A stretch of 40,175 nucleotides of DNA, from positions 1 through 40,175 of the forward strand of contig NZ_MPJW01000200.1 of assembly GCF_001945525.1 (NCBI RefSeq). The letters run 5' to 3'. The stretch is from Ileibacterium valens (GTDB lineage: Bacteria; Bacillota_I; Bacilli_A; Erysipelotrichales; Erysipelotrichaceae). Shown here piece after piece: positions 23,292 to 30,315 of this stretch (position 1 is the stretch's first letter; each line of letters starts with the position of its first letter). Under the pieces are notes generated by a model. The model saw nothing but the letters and a program-made list of their open reading frames with translations, ran no database searches and had not been told where the DNA came from. Made by a program: the position numbers and the translations under genes.

Positions 23292-24380
23292 ATGATCTTT
23301 TTCAGAAATGATTATGGTGAAGGATGTGTTGATTCGATCATGCAGCTTCTCATTAAATCAAACGAGGAATCACATCCGGGGTATGGCTGTGACGAATACA
23401 GTAAACGGGCAGCAGAAATAATCCAGTCAAAACTGCCGGACACTCCTTCAGATATTCATTTTATTGTTTCAGGGACTCTGGCTAATCTGACAATGATCCG
23501 CCATTGTCTTCGTCCTTATGAAGTTGTGCTCGCTGCTGATACAGCTCATATTGTCGTCCATGAAGCGGGAGCGATTGAAGCCATCGGGCACAAAGTATTT
23601 ACCATTCCCAACAGCAATGGAAAGATTACTCCTTCATCTCTGGAAAGAGCTTATCTGCGGATTATTGAAGACACGACAATTTTTCAGGTGCCAAGGCTGG
23701 TTTATATTTCCAATTCAACCGAACTGGGAACCGTCTATACACGAAATGAACTTGAAAAGCTCTCTGAGATATGCAAGAAATTTGATATGTATCTGATGAT
23801 GGATGGAGCCCGCTTAGGTCCCGCGTTGATGTCAGGTGTTGACTATTCACTCAATGATATTGCCAGATGGTGCGATATCTTTGATATCGGCGGGACCAAA
23901 AATGGTGGTTTATTCGGTGAAGCCATTGTGATCACCAATCCAGATTTAAAACCTTATTTCCGCTATGTACAGAAACAGAGCGGAGCGATCATGGCTAAAG
24001 GATGGCTGATCGCTTTACAGTTTATTGGTCTGTTTGAAAATGATGATTTTTATAAATGCGCTAAACATGCCAATGAATTAGCTAAACAGATTCAGGACTC
24101 AGCGATTGAATTGGGTTATCCAATGTATATGCGTTCAACCACAAACCAGATTTTCATCGTCTTAAATCAGATCCAGTATAAGTATCTCAAAGAGAGAATC
24201 GACTTTGAAATCTGGGGGACCTGGGGTAATGATACGGTGATTCGATTATGCACGAGTTGGCATACGAGTCAGGAAGAGGTAGATTATCTGAAGGTTTATA
24301 TGAAAGAGGCTATGGATCAATATGTTCTTTCTGTTCAGACTGAAGAGGAAAAAGAAGTTTCATCAGAAGAAAAGGAATGA
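23292..24380 (+). CDS. Threonine-aldolase / beta-eliminating-lyase-like PLP enzyme
   Basis: 362 aa, fold-type I aminotransferase superfamily. It matches low-specificity L-threonine aldolase in order of motifs: FFRNDYGEGCVDSIMQLL, YGCDEYSKRAAEII (normally YG-D), FIVSGTLANLTMI, HIVVHEAGAIEAIGHKVF, ISNSTELGTVYT, MMDGARLGPAL (PLP-pyridine Asp in DGAR), then FDIGGTKNGGLFGEA, whose Lys should bind PLP. The GGTKNG form differs from the SxSK of E. coli LtaE and is seen in a Bacillota branch annotated as aldolase or amino-acid lyase. Likely reaction: threonine or allo-threonine to glycine + acetaldehyde; a related retro-aldol or lyase activity is possible. SD AAGGAG. Single-gene unit with its own terminator. 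Confidence 0.8.
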   Translation: MIFFRNDYGEGCVDSIMQLLIKSNEESHPGYGCDEYSKRAAEIIQSKLPDTPSDIHFIVSGTLANLTMIRHCLRPYEVVLAADTAHIVVHEAGAIEAIGHKVFTIPNSNGKITPSSLERAYLRIIEDTTIFQVPRLVYISNSTELGTVYTRNELEKLSEICKKFDMYLMMDGARLGPALMSGVDYSLNDIARWCDIFDIGGTKNGGLFGEAIVITNPDLKPYFRYVQKQSGAIMAKGWLIALQFIGLFENDDFYKCAKHANELAKQIQDSAIELGYPMYMRSTTNQIFIVLNQIQYKYLKERIDFEIWGTWGNDTVIRLCTSWHTSQEEVDYLKVYMKEAMDQYVLSVQTEEEKEVSSEEKE

Positions 24381-24457
24381 CTCCGGTTTTTAGCAGACTT
24401 TACTTTTGTCAGATTGTTATCTGACCTGCAAAAACGATATCAACAATGGTTAAAAAG

Positions 24458-24504
24458 GCTCGAATCAACAGGGGCAGAGCTGCTGCCTGCTGATTCGAGC
24501 TTTT
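24458..24504. terminator. Bidirectional terminator between convergent genes
   Basis: GCTCGAATCA (24458-24467) pairs with TGATTCGAGC (24491-24500), with an inner CAGG/CCTG stem. TTTT follows on the plus strand and CCTTTTTAACC on the minus strand, so it can end both the aldolase gene and the opposing operon. Confidence 0.85.
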
Positions 24505-24572
24505 CATATTTGGCGGATTGGCGATGAGTTAGTTGGTGATTGATTTTATGAATGCTTTTTGAAGTAAGCATT

Positions 24573-25679
24573 TCAGGATTGAGGATTATTCAGCTTCAAT
24601 TCATCAAATTCCAGATTTTCAGTAAGCGTCCAGCCAATGATCCCCTGTTTTTTCACCTGTGTTTTGCTGCCATAGGATTGAATGACTTTAACGGCTTCAC
24701 CCTGTCTTAATGGCATCTCATAATTGGTAAAATCGGTTCCCTTATGGCCTTTGAGAAAATCATTATCAATCCAGAAGGTTCTTTTTAAATAGGGAGAATA
24801 TACTCTGGATGATGTTTCTCCTTCTTCGACGACTTCAACTTCACCTCGATTAAAGCTGATCACAAAGCTGGTTCTATTTTTGGGATGAGTTGTCACCTTG
24901 GCTCTGGCTAATGGCAGATGATCAATAAAATCCGTACTGACCAGATTGCCGTCAAAAATGATTGCATTGAGCTGGCCAGCTTTTTTTACCATATTTCCGC
25001 CGTCAATTGAGAAAATATTACTTTCGGAAAAGAAACGGGGATTACAGTCGGCTTTAAAACGGCAGTATTCACTGACTGGCATATGTCCAACAACAATCAT
25101 TTTAGTAAAGCGCATCTCACACTCGGCAAACAACGGATAGGTCAGAACATAACTGAAATCATCTGCATAGGTCTTTTCATCTATAAGACCGGCATGAGAA
25201 TAAATTCGTTTTGGAGTTTCGATCACGTGCGGCAGATCATTTAAAAATGAAAGTTCAGCAAGAAAATGTTTACGAAGTTCATAAGCCAATTGATCCATGT
25301 CGGTTTCATCGCTTAATGGATCCAAAGCCGCTTCCTGAATCATTTCATGTATGAGTGAACCTTTTCTCTTAAGCAGAACTTCTTTAATAAAGTCCAGACG
25401 GTAGGAATACAAAAAGTTCTTCGCTACAAAATCGCAGTTTCCCATAACGGCATAAACATTTTCTTCTTCGGTCTGCTTTTTGATCTGTCTTAAAAGCTTT
25501 AAGTTTTCGAATCCTTTTTCAACGAGATCTCCCAGAAGAATTAAGCGGTCCTGGCCAGGCTGATAATTAATCTTTTTTAAAAGCAGATTATACCCATCAT
25601 AATCCCCATGAATATCAGAGATTACAATTTCCCGGCCTTCAAAGGAATCTAACCAGATGGATTTTACTTTTCGATTCAT
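24573..25679 (-). CDS. Calcineurin-like metallophosphoesterase with C-terminal SH3-like domain
   Basis: 368 aa. Metal-binding blocks in PPP order: VISDIHGDYDG (about 18-28), LLGDLVEKG (GD-x-x-D/E-x-G), VMGNCDFV (in place of GNHE), IYSHAGLID, MIVVGHMPV and IFSIDGGN. A hydrolase of phosphomonoesters, phosphoproteins or Ap4A-type dinucleotides is likely; the substrate is unknown. After residue ~255 a beta-rich region with WIDNDF and GEAVKVIQSYGSKTQVKKQGIIGWTLTENLEF resembles a small SH3-like tail. It overlaps the esterase stop by 4 nt and is the last gene of a three-gene operon with an esterase and an ATP-grasp ligase, so the three probably share one substrate path. Confidence 0.82.
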   Translation of the reverse strand: MNRKVKSIWLDSFEGREIVISDIHGDYDGYNLLLKKINYQPGQDRLILLGDLVEKGFENLKLLRQIKKQTEEENVYAVMGNCDFVAKNFLYSYRLDFIKEVLLKRKGSLIHEMIQEAALDPLSDETDMDQLAYELRKHFLAELSFLNDLPHVIETPKRIYSHAGLIDEKTYADDFSYVLTYPLFAECEMRFTKMIVVGHMPVSEYCRFKADCNPRFFSESNIFSIDGGNMVKKAGQLNAIIFDGNLVSTDFIDHLPLARAKVTTHPKNRTSFVISFNRGEVEVVEEGETSSRVYSPYLKRTFWIDNDFLKGHKGTDFTNYEMPLRQGEAVKVIQSYGSKTQVKKQGIIGWTLTENLEFDELKLNNPQS

Positions 25680-26434
25680 CGAAACAGAAACCTCAGGAAC
25701 TCATCCGCTTCGGCTTCCCAGGACTCTTCAGAATGTGTTCCATAAACTTTCATATTGAACTGTAAACGGCATCCCTTTTGGATTAACAGATTTGAAAGAT
25801 CTGTGATCGCTTTAGTTTCCATGACAAATTCATGAGCATTATGGCCTTCTCTAACACCCCATGAAATATACAGGTTTTCTGGCTGCTTAATATAGGTTCT
25901 CGAGATATCCATCATCAAATTCGAAATACTTGGAATGAGATAAGGAGAAATCACCAGTGATTTGGAGAAGATGGAACTATAACGATAGGCTCCAAATAAA
26001 GCCATCAGACCGCCGCAGCTTGATCCGCCTATAAAGGTATGCATGCGATCAGGCTGTGTTGGAAAATGCATATCAATATAAGGCTTCAAATCATGAATAA
26101 TGAAATGCATTGTCTTTTTCCCCAGACCATCAAAGGCAGTTCCGAATTCTGGATCATAGAAAGGGAAGGGGGCATATTCAGATAGACGGGCATTACCTTC
26201 ATGAGAACATTCGATCCCGACCACGATCAGTCTAGGTAAATCTGGATTTTGAAGATGACCAATCAAGCGCCAGGAGCGGCCGTAAGTGGCATCTTCATCA
26301 TTGAATAGATTGTGTCCGTCAAACATATAAAGGACCGGAAGGTCCTCCTGCAGCATATAATCGTCTGGCAGGTACATATGTACAGGAACATTCCGGCCCA
26401 GTTTACGGGCATATATATCGAACTTAAGAATCAA
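25676..26434 (-). CDS. Alpha/beta-hydrolase esterase (putative esterase family)
   Basis: 252 aa. Esterase D / putative-esterase type: LPVLYMFDGHNLFNDEDATYGRSW (the typical L-vlY--DG-n-F), IVVGIECSHEGNARLSEYAPFPF, then the nucleophile elbow FIGGSSCGGLMALFGAYRY with the Ser in GGSSCGG, ISPYLIPS, and a catalytic His candidate in VYGTHSEESWEAE. No signal peptide, so cytosolic. It lies 6 nt after the ATP-grasp gene and overlaps the phosphatase gene. Members cleave small acyl esters, including trilactone siderophore esters in the IroE/Fes relatives; the substrate here is unknown. Confidence 0.82.
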   Translation of the reverse strand: MILKFDIYARKLGRNVPVHMYLPDDYMLQEDLPVLYMFDGHNLFNDEDATYGRSWRLIGHLQNPDLPRLIVVGIECSHEGNARLSEYAPFPFYDPEFGTAFDGLGKKTMHFIIHDLKPYIDMHFPTQPDRMHTFIGGSSCGGLMALFGAYRYSSIFSKSLVISPYLIPSISNLMMDISRTYIKQPENLYISWGVREGHNAHEFVMETKAITDLSNLLIQKGCRLQFNMKVYGTHSEESWEAEADEFLRFLFR

Positions 26435-26440
26435 ATTGCA

Positions 26441-27640
26441 TCATGCCTTTCTTTTGAAACTGTCTTCATAAAAAGACTGACGTCTTTCTGGAGACGTAAA
26501 TCTTGCTTTGATCGTAACATCTCCCATAGCGGATGCAAAAGCAGGAGGCAATTTTTCAAGTCCAATGATTTCAACTTTGTATTTTTCCATGATTTCGTCA
26601 ACAGAATAAGCGTATTCATTTCCGTTGCGGCGTCCGACAAATCCTGCTGAATATTTCGCCTTGTCTTCTTTATCGTTGGTCTGATTCAGAAGAACATTAG
26701 CCCAGATGTCATAAATATCTACATCATACGTGTAGTTGATCAGATCTGGAGCAAATCCGCCTGGTGTTCTGAAATTCACTTCAAGACCGACCAGATCGCC
26801 CTGCTTGCCAAGACCTTCGGTATCCTTCTTAAGACGGAAATATTCACCATGAAAGAAACGGTTTTTAATACCGAAGCTGTCTACTACACGCTGTGCAATT
26901 TCACGGTATTCCTGTGGAAGCTCGAGTGTATAGTAGGAACCGATTGAGTCATGATTCTGAACAGAATCCATGCAGTTGGAAACATATTCCATACTGCCAA
27001 GGAAACGAATCTTTCCTGCAGAATCCGCAACGCCATCAAGGGTAACAATATCGCCTTCCACATATTTTTCCAGAATCATCTGCGCACCAAGGTTTTTAGC
27101 CTCATTCCAGTAATGTCGAAGTTCGTTTTCATCATGAATATGGTAAGTAAAGCTGGCTCCAACACCATGGTCTGGTTTTAAAACCAATGAATAACCCACT
27201 CGATTTCCAAAGCCCAGAGCTTCGTCCAGAGTCTGCGGCAGACAATACGGAGTTGTCTTTAATCCTGCTTTTTCATAGTAGGCTTTCATTGCGGATTTGG
27301 ACTGGAATTCAATGATTTTTTCCTGAGAGAAACCAGTCTTGACATTAAAATCATCACGAAGGCGCGCATCCAGTTCAAGCCATGCTTCGTTGTTGGATTC
27401 AATCCAGTCAATTTTTCCGTATTTATAGGAGAAATAAGCTACAGCTTTAAACACTTCATCGTAATTATTAAAGCTGCTTACTTTATAGCATTCATCCATA
27501 TTTTCGCGCAGTTCCGGGCGAAGAGATTCGTAGGGAGTATCAATTACGCAAAGCACACGCGCTCCATTCTTTTTTAGTCCTCTGGCAAACATCCAATAGT
27601 TTTCAGGATAGTTTGGCGAGATAAAGACAAAATTTACCAT
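26441..27640 (-). CDS. ATP-grasp carboxylate ligase of unknown substrate
   Basis: 399 aa. An N-terminal Rossmann-like domain (MVNFVFISPNYPENYWMFARGLKKNGARVLCVID) is followed by an ATP-grasp core: SKSAMKAYYEKAGLKTTPYCLP, YSLVLKPDHGVGASFTYHI (ATP-binding Lys and small-residue loop), QMILEKYVEGDIVTLDGVAD, and the metal-binding VGLEVNFRTPGGFAPDLINYTYDVDIY (E-x-N-x-R-xPGG---D). The family joins a carboxylate to an amine or thiol through an acyl-phosphate. It resembles carbamoyl-phosphate synthase/BacD-like ligases in layout. First gene of the operon; GAGAGGA precedes the ATG. With the esterase and phosphatase it may make or recycle a small conjugate; the product is unknown. Confidence 0.8.
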   Translation of the reverse strand: MVNFVFISPNYPENYWMFARGLKKNGARVLCVIDTPYESLRPELRENMDECYKVSSFNNYDEVFKAVAYFSYKYGKIDWIESNNEAWLELDARLRDDFNVKTGFSQEKIIEFQSKSAMKAYYEKAGLKTTPYCLPQTLDEALGFGNRVGYSLVLKPDHGVGASFTYHIHDENELRHYWNEAKNLGAQMILEKYVEGDIVTLDGVADSAGKIRFLGSMEYVSNCMDSVQNHDSIGSYYTLELPQEYREIAQRVVDSFGIKNRFFHGEYFRLKKDTEGLGKQGDLVGLEVNFRTPGGFAPDLINYTYDVDIYDIWANVLLNQTNDKEDKAKYSAGFVGRRNGNEYAYSVDEIMEKYKVEIIGLEKLPPAFASAMGDVTIKARFTSPERRQSFYEDSFKRKA

Positions 27641-27911
27641 GTTTTTTTCCTCTCATATCATTTTCTCTTTTTTCTTATTTTATAATTCTCAATTTATTGA
27701 ATCAGCAGCATGAAGGGATTGATTCAGCTTCCTTTAAACATCATTAGGTTAATGCAGGTTTCTGATCCCAAATGAGTTCCTTCGAAGATATTTTAGAACT
27801 TCAGTAAAATGTTTTCATCAATTTTCAGAAACAAGTCATGAAATCTTAAAAAATATCAGAAGCTCCTTGAACCTTTTATGTAAAGTACGAAAGTAAAAAG
27901 CATTGAATCAA
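27641..27911. other. Intergenic region upstream of the ATP-grasp operon
   Basis: 271 bp, AT-rich, no gene seen. It holds a 7-bp inverted repeat TGAATCA (27698-27704) / TGATTCA (27720-27726). On the minus strand a TATAAA near 27680 could be a -10, but no good -35 matches. The Nudix gene ends here without a clear terminator. Confidence 0.4.
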
Positions 27912-28430
27912 TCAGTGATCCTTTTCCTTTAATAATGCATGATAGATCGCAATAATCGTTTTGCCATCGCGAATTGAACCTTGTTCAATGGCTCTTTTTG
28001 CTTCATCCAGATCCATCCATAAAGACGTAATGTCTTCGCCTTCATCAAGCGGTCGTCTTTGATTCACTTCACTTAGTCCAAGGCATTCGTAAACATAGAT
28101 GACTTCAGTGGAATAACCTGGAGTTGGCCAGAAAGCAGTAATCAGATTCATCTTTTCACAGGTAAGCCCTGCTTCTTCATTGAGTTCTCGAAGCCCGGTC
28201 ACGTCAGGTTTTTCATGTGGTTCAATGGTTCCTGCCGGAATCTCGAGAGTGATCGCATCAGCAGCCGTTCTGGTCTGCCTGACCAGAAGAATCTGGTGAT
28301 CTTTGACACAAGATAATGCAACCCCGCCATGGTGAACAACAAGATCACGGATGCACTCACGTCCATCAATTTCAACTTCTTTTTGAATTACATCAAAAAC
28401 ATGTCCATGAAATATTTCTTTTTCTCTCAT
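27912..28430 (-). CDS. Nudix hydrolase, ADP-ribose pyrophosphatase type
   Basis: 172 aa. A complete Nudix box, GTIEPHEKPDVTGLRELNEEAGL (G-x5-E-x7-REL-x-EE-x-GL), lies at about residues 82-104. The layout of the N-terminal strand domain (EIFHGHVFDVIQKEVEIDGRECIRDLVVHHGGVAL) and the TPGYSTEVIYVYECLGL segment after the box fit the ADP-ribose pyrophosphatase NudF group. It would hydrolyse ADP-ribose to AMP + ribose-5-phosphate. AAGGAG precedes the ATG; a CCTGCA/TGCAGG hairpin (28449-28467) sits just upstream of the SD. Single gene. Confidence 0.88.
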   Translation of the reverse strand: MREKEIFHGHVFDVIQKEVEIDGRECIRDLVVHHGGVALSCVKDHQILLVRQTRTAADAITLEIPAGTIEPHEKPDVTGLRELNEEAGLTCEKMNLITAFWPTPGYSTEVIYVYECLGLSEVNQRRPLDEGEDITSLWMDLDEAKRAIEQGSIRDGKTIIAIYHALLKEKDH

Positions 28431-28484
28431 AAATTATGCTCCTTATTCCTGCAATGATTAGATGCAGGTGTGTTTGTTTTTTTT

Positions 28485-28688
28485 TTGATGTTTTGTATTC
28501 GATTTGTATAATGAGTTTCAAAAAGCCAGAAAGCCTTTGAATGCTCCGGTAAAATTTTATCTGAGTCTTTCTGTAAAAAGAACTTGAACTACTGAAATGG
28601 AAATGAAAACAGAGTCAATTTCGATCGGAAGTAACTTCTGCTTTAATCTATTCGTTCAGGCAATCAAAAAGCGAAGATCAGCTTTTTG
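28485..28688 (+). ncRNA. Possible small RNA transcript between the Nudix and amidase-like genes
   Basis: On the plus strand, opposite to both neighbours, there is a good promoter: TTGATG (28485-28490), 16-bp spacer, TATAAT (28507-28512). A symmetric hairpin CAAAAAGC (28665-28672) / GCTTTTTG (28681-28688) lies about 155 nt downstream. No ORF with SD is seen between them. A transcript of about 165-170 nt is possible, or the promoter match may be chance. Confidence 0.25.
28665..28688 (-). terminator. Terminator of the amidase-like gene
   Basis: CAAAAAGC / GCTTTTTG stem, 8-nt loop, 6 nt after the stop codon on the minus strand. Tail TTTTTGATTG. The hairpin is near-symmetric and could act in both directions. 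Confidence 0.75.
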
Positions 28689-28694
28689 AGATTC

Positions 28695-29414
28695 TCAGTC
28701 TACGGTGTTCAGAAAAGCCTGGGCAATGGCTTCTCCAATGCGCTTCTGAAACTGGGAGTCAGAAATTTTGGCATAATCTTCGCTGTTTGTCAGATATCCC
28801 ATCTGCAGCATGATTGATGGCAGCGCTAAATCCGATAAAAGGGTAAAGTTAGCGTAGTGATCGGTATCGAGACCTTCGAAAACTGAAAAGTTAGTCGCCT
28901 GAATCTGCGTGGCAATCTCATTTGCCAGGGTGTCTAGCTGCTCGTTATCAGGCTGCGTAAATACTGAGAATCCTTTTGAAAGAGAATCCCCGGTATTAAA
29001 CCGTATGGAGATCAGATACTGCGGATTCATGCTTTTTGCAATATCCAGGCGGTTCTGATCGCTTTCAGTTCGGGTGTTAAAAGTTTCAACATTGTCATAC
29101 CAACGGGTATATTCCAAATGATAACCAGCCGATTCAAGAGCGCCTCCAATATTAATGGCAAGCTGCATGGCAACGTCTTTTTCGGCTAAATGACCCACAG
29201 GATCATAACCGGCATCCATCCCACCCTTATCAGGATCAATTACGATGGTTGCCTGCGATTTGGAGGTCTTTCTGGATATATCGTCATTCGTTAAAACAGA
29301 ATCCGTCATTTCAGGAGTACGAATTTGCGCTGTCTGAGTTTTCGCATCAAGGTTAGGCTGAATAATAAACAACACAAACAACGCCAGCAGAAAAAAAGAT
29401 ATTGCTCTTTTCAT
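28695..29414 (-). CDS. Secreted Amidase_3-like protein with substituted zinc and catalytic residues
   Basis: 239 aa. N-terminal signal or anchor (MKRAISFFLLALFVLFIIQP). The body from about 54 follows the N-acetylmuramoyl-L-alanine amidase (Amidase_3) fold: TIVIDPDKGGMDAGYDP, LAEKDVAMQLAINIGGALESAGYHLEYTRWYDN, RTESDQNRLDIAKSMNPQYLISIRFNTG, then SIMLQMGYLTNSEDY. In active members these are DPGHGG, a Glu, SIHxNA and (V/L)E-x-GFxSN. Here the first zinc His is Lys63, the second is Arg138, and the catalytic Glu is Gln204; only Glu78 remains. All key changes retain a charged or polar residue and the frame is intact, so this is a probable pseudo-amidase that might bind wall glycan or regulate a real amidase. 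AAGGAG lies before the ATG. Confidence 0.75.
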   Translation of the reverse strand: MKRAISFFLLALFVLFIIQPNLDAKTQTAQIRTPEMTDSVLTNDDISRKTSKSQATIVIDPDKGGMDAGYDPVGHLAEKDVAMQLAINIGGALESAGYHLEYTRWYDNVETFNTRTESDQNRLDIAKSMNPQYLISIRFNTGDSLSKGFSVFTQPDNEQLDTLANEIATQIQATNFSVFEGLDTDHYANFTLLSDLALPSIMLQMGYLTNSEDYAKISDSQFQKRIGEAIAQAFLNTVD

Positions 29415-29439
29415 ACATTCGAACTCCTTTCGTTTATCT

Positions 29440-29477
29440 ATCTGAAATCAGAGCCATCAAGAACAGTCATTTCAGAT
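29440..29477 (-). promoter_or_regulatory. 5'-leader hairpin of the amidase-like gene
   Basis: ATCTGAAAT and ATTTCAGAT form a perfect 9-bp stem with a 20-nt loop, about 10-15 nt upstream of the SD of the amidase-like gene on the minus strand. Confidence 0.35.
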
Positions 29478-29553
29478 ATTTTTCACTATATAATAAATAT
29501 TCATTGGTACCTGAAGCTGTTGAATGCCAAAGTCGGATACAGCCTTTTGGTCT

Positions 29554-29578
29554 GAACAATTGATGAACAATTGTTCAC
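29554..29578. promoter_or_regulatory. SOS-box-like palindrome with a repeated half
   Basis: TGAACAATTGTTCA (29565-29578) is a perfect 14-bp dyad and fits the Gram-positive LexA/DinR core GAAC-N4-GTTC. TGAACAATTG also occurs at 29554-29563, 11 bp upstream. The site lies about 150 bp upstream of the amidase-like gene (minus). No other gene is close by. Confidence 0.4.
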
Positions 29579-29840
29579 TTCTTAATCATCAATACAGCAA
29601 ATTCAAATCAGCTGCTTTGTTATAGACTTTCTTTGTTGAGTTGGTATTAATTTTATCGGATTAAAATAAAATCTTTATAAGACAAGATTCTCAAAATAAC
29701 TGCCCAGAAAGACAGACTGCCTGTCTGTTTTAAGATCGGGCTTGATCTGTTAAGAAACGATATCTTTCATTCATCCGATAAACTTCAATAGATTACCATC
29801 CGGATCATTAATTCGCTATGATTCTATATAATGAGATCTT

Positions 29841-30131
29841 TTAAAAAAAGATTGGAAGAAACTCCATATCAGAGATGACAAAATGAAAGCGATAACGCAA
29901 TCCTAACCGAAAAACGCGATTAAAAATTTCGTTTATGAATTCTGTAGGTGATTCAAATGGCTCAGTCTGGTCAGAATCAGATTTGTTTGAGAGATTCAAG
30001 TTGAATATCTTAGCAAATGTTCGATAACGAAATCTTTGAAACAGGTCATTCGATTTTAAAATATATGGTCTGGATTCTTCCTGAACGTATTTTACCATTG
30101 GATTTTTTTTGAGGAATAACCACTTTAGCAT
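29841..30131 (-). CDS. Doubtful 96-codon frame
   Basis: A minus-strand frame with no SD before its ATG and no motif I recognise. It is rich in Phe, Arg and Asn. It could be a remnant of a lost gene or chance in AT-rich DNA. Kept only because the surrounding 0.9 kb is otherwise empty. Confidence 0.12.
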   Translation of the reverse strand: MLKWLFLKKNPMVKYVQEESRPYILKSNDLFQRFRYRTFAKIFNLNLSNKSDSDQTEPFESPTEFINEIFNRVFRLGLRYRFHFVISDMEFLPIFF

Positions 30132-30236
30132 TTACATTAAAGCTTCGATTGACCACTCAGAAGAATGAATTGGATCAATGATTTCAATTTGCTAAATTGA
30201 GATGAGATCTGTCAAAATAAGAAACTCTGACAGAAA

Positions 30237-30315
30237 GGAGAAAGCGGCCTCGTAACGTTTAAAAATTCGAGAACAGGAATTCGAGAACACGATAAACGAC
30301 CGCGTCTACGTTATG
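30237..30315 (+). promoter_or_regulatory. Unusual scpA leader: remote SD, tandem repeat and bridging hairpin
   Basis: The only good SD is GGAG at 30237-30240, 72 nt before the scpA ATG (30313). Between them CGTTTA (30256-30261) pairs with TAAACG (30293-30298) and GCGG (30244-30247) with CCGC (30300-30303). The loop holds a tandem 14-nt repeat (AATTCGAGAACAGG, then AATTCGAGAACACG). With the stem folded, SD and ATG would be separated by about 12 unpaired nt. TAACGT/ACGTTA (30253-30258 with 30308-30313) is an alternative stem that would block the start. Confidence 0.4.

Larger units (their letters stand above)
29415..30312. other. 898-bp gap between the amidase-like gene and scpA
   Basis: No well-supported gene. 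Contents: a hairpin ATCTGAAAT/ATTTCAGAT (29440-29448 with 29469-29477) in the amidase leader; an SOS-box-like palindrome (29554-29578); a hairpin GCCC...GGGC enclosing AGACAG/CTGTCT (29702-29741); a 96-codon minus frame (29841-30131); and the scpA leader. It is the longest non-coding stretch in the window and looks like eroded sequence. Confidence 0.5.

Noticed and set aside
24573-25679. Metallophosphatase considered as a typical PrpE or ApaH
   Set aside because: The GNCD and GDLVEKG motifs and the extra C-terminal domain differ from both; left as an unassigned PPP-like enzyme.
30264-30291. Two spaced copies of a 14-nt unit, considered as the start of a CRISPR array
   Set aside because: Only two adjacent copies, no spacers and no cas genes; it is part of the scpA leader.
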